Positions 36,225 to 43,746 of a DNA stretch of 64,000 nt are shown in pieces. Within the stretch, counting starts at the first letter, position 1; every line of letters starts with the position of its first letter. Where the stretch lies: assembly GCA_023251455.1 (NCBI GenBank), contig JAHEYT010000049.1, forward strand, positions 1-64,000, in the 5' to 3' direction. Below the pieces are notes generated by a model. The model did no database searches. It saw only the letters and a list, made by a program, of their open reading frames with translations, and was not told the origin of the DNA. The translations under genes were made by a program, and so were the position numbers. The stretch is from Bacteroidota bacterium. Its GTDB lineage: Bacteria > Bacteroidota > Bacteroidia > Bacteroidales > Prolixibacteraceae.

Positions 36225-36853
36225 TGAATACAACATACTTAAATACAGAAAAAATTAAACAGATTGCTGAAAAATGCGATACGGTACTATCAACAGCAAA
36301 CAAAAGCAAATTGAAAGCTTTATCAGAAAAATATAACGTAGTCTTTGCAGGCAATAAGCAAAACAATCTTAATCTGTTCTGAAACTGTATAAAAGAAATT
36401 TTAGCAAAGGACAATAAGAGTAGAACCAGAAGCGGAATGACATTTGCAGAAGCAGCAAGACAGTCTGAAGGATATGGTAATGGCTTTTATATTAAAGAAT
36501 ATATTGAATCATACATAGCACAAAATTGTCAAAGCGATTATACATTTTTAAGCGAATTTAAGACCGAAGAATTGCTATCATTTTTATCTAGTACGATAAG
36601 CAATTCTGGTTTATTGAATGACATTAATATTAATGAACTTTTAGAGGTTGGCAATTATGAAAGCTATTTTAAAAAGAAATACGGAATTGATAATTGTGAT
36701 AAGAATACATTATTTGCAACTGACAAATTCATAACATTTTTAGACGGTCTGACTAAAGGAGTAAAAAACAAACAGGCTTTTATCTGGGCAATGAATGAAT
36801 ATTTAACAAACGAAGATAAAGCAGCCGTACACACAATTTTACACAGGCAATAA
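36224..36853 (+). CDS. 209-residue protein with in-frame UGA at codon 53
   Basis: It starts MNTTYLNTEKIKQIAEKCD at ATG 36224 (coupled to the previous gene by TAATG). It reaches TGA at 36380-36382 after NNLNLF, then continues NCIKEILAKDNKSRTRSG and MTFAEAARQSEGYGNGFYI to TAA at 36853. The mixed helical sequence resembles no family I know. Under the standard code the second part would have to start at ATG 36437, leaving 18 open codons unexplained. If UGA is Trp, the segment reads LFWNCIKEIL, an ordinary amphipathic helix. Confidence 0.6.
36380..36382 (+). other. In-frame UGA 3 (209-residue gene)
   Basis: Context CTG-TTC-TGA-AAC-TGT. The frame is open for 157 codons after it. It is the third TGA in the same strand and gene block, with no TAA, TAG or frameshift interruption nearby. 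Confidence 0.8.
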
Positions 36854-36889
36854 ATTAACAGACCAAACCGGAATAATACAATATCAATA

Positions 36890-37066
36890 ATGAAGAAAGA
36901 ACTAAAAACAAAAAGCTTAACTATTATTATGGGTGAATCAGATTATAGCCTATTATCAAAGATTAGACAGAACCACAATAAAAGCGTATCACAATTAATT
37001 CGGGATGCAATTTTATTCTATGCGGTTTATTATTCAGAACCAATACAACCAACAACAGATTTATAA
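36890..37066 (+). CDS. Second small ribbon-helix-helix-like protein
   Basis: A 58-residue protein: a beta strand TKSLTIIMGESDYSLL, then helices SKIRQNHNKSVSQLIRDAI, the MetJ/Arc-like pattern. It starts 36 bp after the preceding gene and is followed by a strong terminator. It may be the operon's autoregulator. It ends in TAA and has no Trp. Confidence 0.65.
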   Translation: MKKELKTKSLTIIMGESDYSLLSKIRQNHNKSVSQLIRDAILFYAVYYSEPIQPTTDL

Positions 37067-37090
37067 TTTTCTTTTTCTTTTCTATATTTC

Positions 37091-37125
37091 AAACCTATGC
37101 CTTAAACGGTGTAGGTTTTTTCTTT
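37091..37125 (+). terminator. Rho-independent terminator of the element's gene block
   Basis: AAACCTA..TGCC, loop TTAA, then GGTG..TAGGTTT followed by a T-rich run; it ends the coupled block after the second RHH gene. Confidence 0.75.
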
Positions 37126-37219
37126 TAAAATACTTTACAAAATGTTAATTATTGGCATAGTAATTGAAGCAAAAAGCGCAATGTTTTAAGCGTTTTAAAG
37201 CAGGTTAAAAAATTTATGA

Positions 37220-37705
37220 ATGAAAAGTATGTACGAAGAAATTAAGAGGATTTGTGTGGAAGTTGGAACAGTTAAAGACTTATCTGTAATTAAAAGAAAG
37301 ACAGTTTATCAAAATAAGACTAATCCAGAAGACACGTTTAATTATTTAGAAGAAGCTTTTGCAAAAGGATTGGATTTAGCCAAGTATGAAAAGATAGTAG
37401 TTGAAAAGAAAATTAAATTGGAGATAGTAAAAACTATTTTCGGGAATGCTGATTTTAAAATGACACCAGATATTAAAAAGGATTTCATATTATTTAATGA
37501 GATAATGATGGAAGTCACGAAACCAACCAGAAACACACCTAAGAAAACCGCCGACCCAGTTAAGGATTCTGCCGAATCAGTTAAGGATTCTGCCGAATCA
37601 GTTAAGGATTCTGCCGAATCAGTTAAGGATTCTGAAAAGGTAAATAAGAAAGCTGAAAAACCAGCTAAGGAAAACAACCACGCCACGGCCATACCAGCAA
37701 GCTAG
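37220..37705 (+). CDS. Lys-rich protein with tandem heptapeptide repeat
   Basis: A 161-residue protein starting MKSMYEEIKRICVEVG. The first ~110 residues are a helical domain of unknown family. Then a tandem 7-residue unit VKDSAES occurs three times plus a partial fourth (21-bp DNA repeat at 37558-37635), followed by a Lys/Ala/Glu-rich tail. The repeat is disordered and copy number is likely variable. It has its own leader after a terminator and its own terminator, so it is a separate unit from the UGA genes. No Trp, no UGA; it ends in TAG. Confidence 0.65.
   Translation: MKSMYEEIKRICVEVGTVKDLSVIKRKTVYQNKTNPEDTFNYLEEAFAKGLDLAKYEKIVVEKKIKLEIVKTIFGNADFKMTPDIKKDFILFNEIMMEVTKPTRNTPKKTADPVKDSAESVKDSAESVKDSAESVKDSEKVNKKAEKPAKENNHATAIPAS
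37558..37635 (+). repeat. 21-bp tandem repeat, about 3.5 copies
   Basis: GTTAAGGATTCTGCCGAATC-type unit repeated in frame with almost no divergence, ending in a diverged copy GTTAAGGATTCTGAA. Recent expansion is likely. Confidence 0.85.
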
Positions 37706-37752
37706 ACACGCGGACACGACCGGAAAATATACAATATGTTAAATATAATCAG

Positions 37753-37781
37753 GTGTTACATTAATTTGTAACACTTTTTTT
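37753..37781 (+). terminator. Rho-independent terminator at the right end of the element
   Basis: Perfect 8-bp stem GTGTTACA/TGTAACAC with loop TTAATT, followed by seven T. Confidence 0.85.
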
Positions 37782-37850
37782 GTGCCATAAAATAGACATA
37801 TATGCCTGATAATCAATACGATAAAATGGTACAAGTGTTTTTATTTTGCT

Positions 37851-37853
37851 TCA
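37851..37853. other. Right attachment-site core (TCA) of the comM element
   Basis: comM homology resumes here. The element side reads TTTTGCT before the core; the host side TCCAGAAAAAGT follows. Only the TCA is common to both element ends. Confidence 0.8.
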
Positions 37854-38770
37854 TCCAGAAAAAGTACACCATTGTGAGCAAGGCTAATTTCTCCGGGCTG
37901 TGGGAAAGCGCCTCCGCCCACGAGGGCAACATCTGATATGGTGTGATGAGGTGAGCGGAATGGGCGCTGAGTCATTAAAGAGGTTTCCCGATCAATTTTG
38001 CCGACAACCGAATGTATTTTAGTGGTTTCCAATGCTTCGCGAAGGGTAAATGGGGGAAGTATAGTAGGAATTCGCTTCGCGAGCATCGTCTTGCCCGCGC
38101 CGGGAGGCCCAATCATGATGATATTATGACCGCCGGCAGCAGCAATTTCCAAAGCACGCTTTACATTTTCCTGACCTTTGACGTCCGAGAAGTCCACATC
38201 ACACTCGTTTACCTTCGAAAAAAACTCTTCGCGGGTGTTAACGATGGTTTGTTCCAGTTCCACTTCGTCATTGAAAAACCCGACCACTTCGCTGAGGCTT
38301 TCCACGCCATATACTTTCAGGGTATCGACCACCGCGGCTTCGCGTGCGTTTTCTTTTGGAAGGATAAAACCTTCGAAGCCTTCTTCGCGTGCTTTGATGG
38401 CCATGGGCAAAGCTCCTTTTACTGGCTGCAGGTTTCCGTCGAGAGATAATTCTCCAACCATCAGAAAATTGGAAATCTTGTCTGATTTTATCTGTTCATT
38501 AGCAGCCAGAATGCCAATCGCAAGCGGCAAATCATAAGCCGAACCTTCTTTCCGAATGTCTGCCGGAGCCATGTTGATCACCACTTTTTTGTGCGGCCAT
38601 TTAAAGCTATTGAGCCTCATGGCCGATTCGATGCGCTGCTGGCTTTCTTTTACCGCATTGTCAGGCAATCCAACCATAAAAAATTTAATGCCCTGTGAGA
38701 TTTCAGTTTCTATGGTGATAGTTGTAGCATCAATGCCGTGAACTGCGCTTGCGAAGGTTTTGATCAGCAT
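37851..38770 (-). pseudogene. comM: 5' fragment of comM (Mg-chelatase-like ATPase), truncated by the element
   Basis: ATG 38770 begins the ComM N-terminus (KTFASAVHGIDATTITIE, ChlI-like domain with VGLPDNAVKESQ) and the AAA+ domain with Walker A GPPGAGKT and Walker B GVLFLDE. Element sequence then adds AK and a stop (coding end 37841), giving a 309-residue truncated protein. Intact ComM is a hexameric branch-migration ATPase used in natural transformation; the truncated form keeps the nucleotide-binding residues but lacks the sensor and lid region, so it should be inactive while the element is in place. Confidence 0.92.
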
Positions 38771-38871
38771 GAAGTGGAAATTAGAGAATTGGTTATCCCT
38801 AATTTACAAAGACCAATGCAGACGGCCAAAATTATGATGAGTTTTTTACTGCTGATAAAACAAAGAATCAA

Positions 38872-40014
38872 TCAATACCCTTTCAAATCAATATTCGCGC
38901 TATCAATCATGGTCACCCATTTGCCCATTTTTTTCTGAATGATCCGGAAATGATGCTGGTCTTCAGGAGTGACAAACGAAATGGCTTCACCGGGATTTTC
39001 TGCACGGCCGGTGCGCCCAATGCGGTGGATGTAATCTTTTGGCGAACGTGGCAATTCGTAGTTGATGACGTGAGGTAAAAACTCAATATCAATACCTCGG
39101 GCAAGTAAATCGGTTGTAACCAACACCCGAAGCGTTCCTTTTTTAAATTCGCGTAAAGCTTCGGTGCGCGCTCCCTGACTCTTCTTGCTGTGGATGGATA
39201 CCGCGTCGATTCCGTTTTTGCATAGTTTGTCTGCCACATTATCAGCCTGAAAAGTAGAAGAGGTAAAAACCAGTACCTGTTTTAATTCGTTCTTTTTAAT
39301 GATGTAGCGCAGCAACGGACCTTTCTTTTCGAGTGAAACAAAATAGCCTGTTTGCTCAATCAAATCAATGTTTTCTTTCTCCGGCTCTATTTTAATCACC
39401 ACCGGATCGTGCAGGATAATTTGATTTATGCTTTCAAGTTTATCACTCAGTGTAGCCGAAAATAATAGGTTCTGGCGTTTTTTTGGCAACAGGGCAAAAA
39501 TTCGTGTCATCTCTTCCTGAAAGCCCAAGTTGAGCATTTTGTCAGCTTCGTCCAACACCAACGTATCTATTTCGGATAAATGCACCGCTTTCGAATCAAC
39601 CAATTCGAGTAGTCGTCCGGGTGTAGCCACCAATACCTGAACACCTTGCAAACCTATCATTTGGGGATTGATGGAAACACCACCAAATACGGCAATGGTT
39701 TTAACCCGCTCCGGAAGTTCTGTTCCAAACTGAATAAAAACATCGCGCACCTGCACCGCCAGTTCGCGTGTTGGCACCAAAACCAAAACCCGGGCATGCC
39801 TGTTTTTAGTAGCCGACTGGCCTTGTAAATTGGTTAAAATCGGTAACACATAACTGGCCGTTTTACCCGAACCAGTTTGAGCAATGCCTAAAACATCCTT
39901 CCGGCTCAAAATTGCTGGTATAGCTTCTTTTTGAATGGGGTATGGCTGTGAATAATTCTGAGCCGCTAAAACTTTTACTAGGGTGGGCGATAAACCGAAT
40001 GATGAAAAAGGCAT
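38872..40014 (-). CDS. rhlE: DEAD-box RNA helicase (RhlE type)
   Basis: A 380-residue helicase with the full motif set: Q motif near PYPIQKEAIPAI, motif I AQTGSGKT, Ia PTRELAVQV, II VLDEADKM, III FSATLS, IV-V LVTTDLLARGID, and VI HRIGRTGR. It is shorter than many relatives, with almost no C-terminal extension. It unwinds RNA duplexes, probably in ribosome assembly or cold adaptation. A TATCTTTG promoter box lies 26 bp upstream. Confidence 0.93.
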   Translation of the reverse strand: MPFSSFGLSPTLVKVLAAQNYSQPYPIQKEAIPAILSRKDVLGIAQTGSGKTASYVLPILTNLQGQSATKNRHARVLVLVPTRELAVQVRDVFIQFGTELPERVKTIAVFGGVSINPQMIGLQGVQVLVATPGRLLELVDSKAVHLSEIDTLVLDEADKMLNLGFQEEMTRIFALLPKKRQNLLFSATLSDKLESINQIILHDPVVIKIEPEKENIDLIEQTGYFVSLEKKGPLLRYIIKKNELKQVLVFTSSTFQADNVADKLCKNGIDAVSIHSKKSQGARTEALREFKKGTLRVLVTTDLLARGIDIEFLPHVINYELPRSPKDYIHRIGRTGRAENPGEAISFVTPEDQHHFRIIQKKMGKWVTMIDSANIDLKGY

Positions 40015-40039
40015 AATGTTGCAGATATGTTTCTGGGAG

Positions 40040-40047
40040 CAAAGATA
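40040..40047 (-). promoter_or_regulatory. Promoter -7 box TATCTTTG of the DEAD-box helicase gene
   Basis: Minus-strand TATCTTTG matches TAnnTTTG, 26 bp upstream of ATG 40014. Confidence 0.55.
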
Positions 40048-40108
40048 GAGGAATAAATTTTCAGTAAAGAGGAAAATTCGAAGATCAGATAACTCAATAC
40101 CCTGCTAC

Positions 40109-40936
40109 TTATTTTTTCTGATAGACCCTGACATAATCAACCACCATTGCGCGTGGGAAAATGCTGTCGTCAATGCCCTGCACACCACCAAAAGTTCCGC
40201 CCACAGCAACATTCAGGATCAGATGAAATTGCTTATCGAACGGCCAGACCTCAAATCCAGTTCCCTGGTTTTTGAAGGTTAAGTAAAGTTGTGAATCGAC
40301 ATAAATCCGTATTTCATCTGATTCCCATTCCAGAACGTAGTTATGAAATGCTGAATAGCAGTCAGCGACTCCTGTTATAGCTTGTTTTTGAGAATTAGTC
40401 CTGAAATTATAGGATTGAGTTTGAACTGTTGCAGAGATGAAATATGGAATGTATCCTAAGTTTTCCATGATGTCTATTTCTCCGCTTGCAGGCCATCCGC
40501 CATAAGCCGACTGAGTAGGTAACATCCAGATGGCAGGCCACATTCCTACTCCATCGGGCAGTTTGGCCTTTACCTCAACCCGGCCATAAGTCCAGTCTGC
40601 TTTTGTTCGCGTAACTAACCGAGCAGAGGTATATTTTTTCCCTTCAAAATCTTCCTTAATGGCATTAATGTAAAGACTACCGTCTTTTACCTCAGAGTTC
40701 TTCAGGCGCGAACCTGTATAGTATTGTGCTTCACTGTTTCCCCATCCATTTCCGCCAATATCATAACTCCATTTTGATTCGTCTGGCAAACCAGTATAAT
40801 TAAATTCATCGCTCCACACCAATTGATAACCTGCTGGTATTTCAGTGTCTATATCCGAATCCGCAGGACTATTATCCTTACAACCACCGATAAAAAGCGC
40901 AGTCAAAACAGAAATCAAAAAGAAGAATTGCTTCAT
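40109..40936 (-). CDS. Glycoside hydrolase family 16 lipoprotein (beta-glucanase-like)
   Basis: About 275 residues from ATG 40936. It has a lipoprotein signal peptide with lipobox FIGGC, so it is anchored to a membrane, probably facing the periplasm or surface. The GH16 jelly-roll core has WSDEFNYTG near its start and the catalytic signature GEIDIMENLG, where the two Glu are nucleophile and acid/base. The motif form (ExDxxE) is that of laminarinase-like beta-1,3-glucanases rather than carrageenases or agarases, which often differ around it. It stands alone, with no SusCD pair nearby. Confidence 0.9.
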   Translation of the reverse strand: MKQFFFLISVLTALFIGGCKDNSPADSDIDTEIPAGYQLVWSDEFNYTGLPDESKWSYDIGGNGWGNSEAQYYTGSRLKNSEVKDGSLYINAIKEDFEGKKYTSARLVTRTKADWTYGRVEVKAKLPDGVGMWPAIWMLPTQSAYGGWPASGEIDIMENLGYIPYFISATVQTQSYNFRTNSQKQAITGVADCYSAFHNYVLEWESDEIRIYVDSQLYLTFKNQGTGFEVWPFDKQFHLILNVAVGGTFGGVQGIDDSIFPRAMVVDYVRVYQKK

Positions 40937-41402
40937 TTGGCTGAATGTTTTATTCATTCACAAACATTGATGTCAGGATAAAAGTTTGAGATTTCTCACA
41001 ATCACTAAATAGTATGGTTAAATCACCATGTTGAGACACCCATTAATTAAGTGAAAGATACCGCTTAACCATTTCAAAAACAATACTTAAGGACTAAATT
41101 TCTTTTTCACTCACAGTGTCATTTTATTACGATCAATCCAACTGACTTTTCAAAATTCAGCTTTTTGAGATTGACAAATATCAATTGCGATGCAAATCAG
41201 CCAAATATATTTCATATTCATGCTTATTAACATCCATTTATTCCAAATTAAAACTAATCACATTATTTTGATTACAAATCAATTATTTGTAAACTCGCAA
41301 AACCGAAATTAATTGATGTGTGATCTCCATTTCAGGCAGGTTATTCAGAATTAATACAAGCTCGGACTTAATATGAATAACTAACCAATTTAGAATTAAC
41401 TT
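40937..41402. other. Divergent intergenic region upstream of the beta-eliminating lyase
   Basis: About 465 AT-rich bases. The only clear signal is a perfect 8-bp inverted repeat at 41272-41292. Confidence 0.5.
41272..41292. promoter_or_regulatory. Inverted repeat TTACAAAT-N5-ATTTGTAA, candidate operator
   Basis: Perfect 8-bp arms separated by CAATT, 110 bp upstream of the lyase start. The size and symmetry suit a dimeric regulator; no regulator gene is adjacent. Confidence 0.45.
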
Positions 41403-42869
41403 ATGGAGAATTTCGAACAATTAAGGACTGTGAAATTTTACAGTGGTGAATCAACGCCACTCGAAATGCACAAAGTACGTGTAGTTCAAAAACTTAACCT
41501 TTTGCCTATCGAAGAACGCAAAGAGTCAATCTTTGGTGCCGGATTCAATACTTTCCTTCTTCAGAACAAGGATGTTTATCTTGATATGCTTACCGATTCA
41601 GGAACCAATGCAATGAGCGACAATCAGGTAGCAGCAATGAGTGTTGCCGATGATTCGTATGCAGGATCGGCCAGTTATACCAAACTCGAAAAAGCCATTC
41701 TAGACGTATTCAACCAGAAATATTATCTGCCGGTTCATCAGGGTCGTGCAGCAGAACACATTATTTCCAAGACCTTTTGCAGGCCAGGGTCTGTTGTTCC
41801 GATGAACTACCATTTCACTACGACCAAAGCCCACATCGAAATGATGGGTAGTGCAGTTGAGGAGATTTACACCGATGAAGCGCTGAAAATCAAAAGTGAT
41901 TTCCCCTTCAAGGGCAATATGGACATTGACAAGCTGAACAAGGTTATCGAAAAATGGGGCGCTGAAAATGTAGCTTACATCCGTTTTGAAGCGGGAACCA
42001 ACCTGATTGGCGGTCAACCTTTTTCGATGGCCAACCTTCGCGAAGTTTCGGCAATTGCCAAAGCCCACGGCATTATGCTGCTAATGGATACCAGTTTGAT
42101 TAATGAAAACCTTTATTTCATCAAAATACGCGAAGAAGGTTACCAAAATATGCCGATCAAGGATATTTTGCACGAGATGATGAGCTACACCGATTTTTCC
42201 TATTTCTCCGGAAGAAAAGTTAGCTGTACCCGTGGTGGTGGCATTTGCACTAACAACCACGATATTTATATGAAAATGCGCGACTGGGTGCCACTTTACG
42301 AAGGATTCCTTACCTATGGAGGTATGAGTGTACGTGAAATTGAAGCGATGGCAGTTGGCCTGAATGAAACGCTGGATTTCAATGTTATCAGTCATTCGCC
42401 AACATTTATCAAATACCTGGTCGATGCGCTCGACAGTAAAGGCATTCCGGTAATTACTCCTTCCGGAGGTTTGGGATGCCATTTGGATGCAGGTCAATTT
42501 TTATCGCACATTCCACAAACCCAATATCCCGCTGGGGCGCTTGCAGCTGCCATGTATATTTGTTCAGGAATTCGCGGTATGGAACGCGGTACCATTTCGA
42601 GCGTTCGCGACGAAAATGGCGACGATGTTTTAGCCGATGTAGAACTACTCCGTCTGGCATTTCCGCGCCGAGTGTTTACTTTGTCGCAAATTAAATATGC
42701 CGAAGATCGTATCCAATGGCTTTACGACAACCGCGAGCTCGTGGGTGGATTGGAATGGACCGAAGAACCACCAGTACTCCGATTCTTTGTTGGTAAACTG
42801 AAACCTATTGGTGATTGGGTTGATAAACTCGTAGCTAAGTTCCGTCAGGATTTTGGTGACAGCTTGTAA
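41403..42869 (+). CDS. Tyrosine phenol-lyase/tryptophanase-family beta-eliminating lyase
   Basis: A 488-residue PLP enzyme aligning over its whole length with tryptophanase and tyrosine phenol-lyase (TPL). It keeps DDSYAGSASY, HQGRAAEH and the PLP lysine in SGRKVS. At two substrate-determining positions it looks TPL-like: FTTTK (Thr where tryptophanase has Asp) and GMERGTIS (Met and Arg). But the DATR motif is DTSL, losing the Arg that contacts the PLP hydroxyl, and GGHA is GGLG. The substrate is therefore uncertain; a diverged amino-acid lyase is safest. It is monocistronic with its own terminator. Confidence 0.8.
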   Translation: MENFEQLRTVKFYSGESTPLEMHKVRVVQKLNLLPIEERKESIFGAGFNTFLLQNKDVYLDMLTDSGTNAMSDNQVAAMSVADDSYAGSASYTKLEKAILDVFNQKYYLPVHQGRAAEHIISKTFCRPGSVVPMNYHFTTTKAHIEMMGSAVEEIYTDEALKIKSDFPFKGNMDIDKLNKVIEKWGAENVAYIRFEAGTNLIGGQPFSMANLREVSAIAKAHGIMLLMDTSLINENLYFIKIREEGYQNMPIKDILHEMMSYTDFSYFSGRKVSCTRGGGICTNNHDIYMKMRDWVPLYEGFLTYGGMSVREIEAMAVGLNETLDFNVISHSPTFIKYLVDALDSKGIPVITPSGGLGCHLDAGQFLSHIPQTQYPAGALAAAMYICSGIRGMERGTISSVRDENGDDVLADVELLRLAFPRRVFTLSQIKYAEDRIQWLYDNRELVGGLEWTEEPPVLRFFVGKLKPIGDWVDKLVAKFRQDFGDSL

Positions 42870-42910
42870 TCATCTGGATAAAAGATAAATAATTATCCCC
42901 CAAATTAGAT

Positions 42911-42948
42911 TTTCGCCCTGTATAACTTTTGTTTGCAGGGCGATTTTT
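42911..42948 (+). terminator. Rho-independent terminator of the beta-eliminating lyase
   Basis: Perfect 8-bp GC-rich stem TCGCCCTG/CAGGGCGA followed by a T-run. Confidence 0.9.
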
Positions 42949-42974
42949 GTTTGAAGGAGTTTAGTAAAATCAAC

Positions 42975-43538
42975 TTACACAGTAGCCAAAAAGTGGCAGG
43001 TTTTATTTCCCCGCCGAACCGATTCCAAAATTTTCACATCAATTGGCCGGCCAAGCGCTGTTTCGAAAATGGTTTGATGGGTAGCCCGGGTGCATTCGCA
43101 ATGCAAATCGTTTGGTTTGGCAGGCCTGAATTTGGCTGCCGGACAATAGCAACCCTGCGAAACTTCCCCATATCGAATGTGAACCGTGTTTCCTTCTTTC
43201 CAGACTTCAAAGTTGTTTTTATACGCTTCAATCAGTTTATCCAAATCGCCTTTCCCTTTTTCGGCAATATCACTTTTGAACTTGTGACGTTTGAAACAAC
43301 CACGTCCGCATCCGGCAAGCAATTTTACACGGGTAGGTTCGTCAAGTTCATCCTCAATAGTTGAAATCAGGTCGGTCAGCCAATTCTGGATAAACTCCTT
43401 TTCCTGTAAAAGTTGTTGGTACTTTTCATCTTCAGGAGCAATATTTTCTGAAGCCCGCAGACTGTTTGATGGTAATAAAAAACATCCGGAACAAGCACCG
43501 AGTGCAAGCGAACTCCGAAAAAAATCTTTTCTGTTCAT
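42975..43538 (-). CDS. Exported cysteine-rich protein of unknown function
   Basis: A 187-residue protein. The N-terminus MNRKDFFRSSLALGACSGCF resembles a Tat-like or Sec signal (RK pair, hydrophobic stretch), possibly with lipidation. The mature part has a cluster AGCGRGCFKRHKFKSD and C-terminal QGCYCPAAKF, HCECTRATHQ and GNKTCHFLATV, the last resembling the end of amino-thiazoline-hydrolase or V4R-type domains. The spacing of cysteines suggests metal binding. I do not recognise the family. Confidence 0.6.
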   Translation of the reverse strand: MNRKDFFRSSLALGACSGCFLLPSNSLRASENIAPEDEKYQQLLQEKEFIQNWLTDLISTIEDELDEPTRVKLLAGCGRGCFKRHKFKSDIAEKGKGDLDKLIEAYKNNFEVWKEGNTVHIRYGEVSQGCYCPAAKFRPAKPNDLHCECTRATHQTIFETALGRPIDVKILESVRRGNKTCHFLATV

Positions 43539-43746
43539 GGTGTTGATTTTAGGTTCAACAAAAAGACATTTTTCCAGAGAAATACCCTAAAAACGGAAAT
43601 CAGGAAACTGAAAAAGGAAAAAGTCATTAGTTAGCTACGCGACGCTTTTCTAATGACTAATGACTATTTTCCACAGTCAATTTTTTTTGTGTTGCCTGAT
43701 GACCATTAAGCATCCTGAACACTGAAAGCTGAGACTGAATACGTCT

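Larger units (their letters stand above)
30852..37853. mobile_element. 7.0 kb integrative element in comM with large serine recombinase and UGA-interrupted genes
   Basis: AT-rich DNA (visibly lower GC than the flanks) with eight genes, all on the plus strand, inserted between ComM codons for DE and LP. It carries a serine integrase at the left end, two small ribbon-helix-helix-like proteins, a helicase-like ATPase, three small unknown genes in a coupled run, and a Lys-rich repeat protein. No capsid, conjugation, resistance or IS genes were recognised. Removing 6,999 bp around the TCA core restores comM exactly in frame. Three genes hold one in-frame UGA each, and no element gene ends in TGA. 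Confidence 0.9.

Noticed and set aside
33868-36853. Ordinary pseudogene decay of the UGA-containing genes
   Set aside because: Not excluded, but three TGA, no TAA/TAG and no indel, with preserved overlaps and motif order, make it less likely than recoding or readthrough.
33868-36853. Selenocysteine at the in-frame UGA codons
   Set aside because: No selA/B/C genes or downstream SECIS-like hairpin were recognised, and the residues around the sites do not resemble known selenoprotein motifs.
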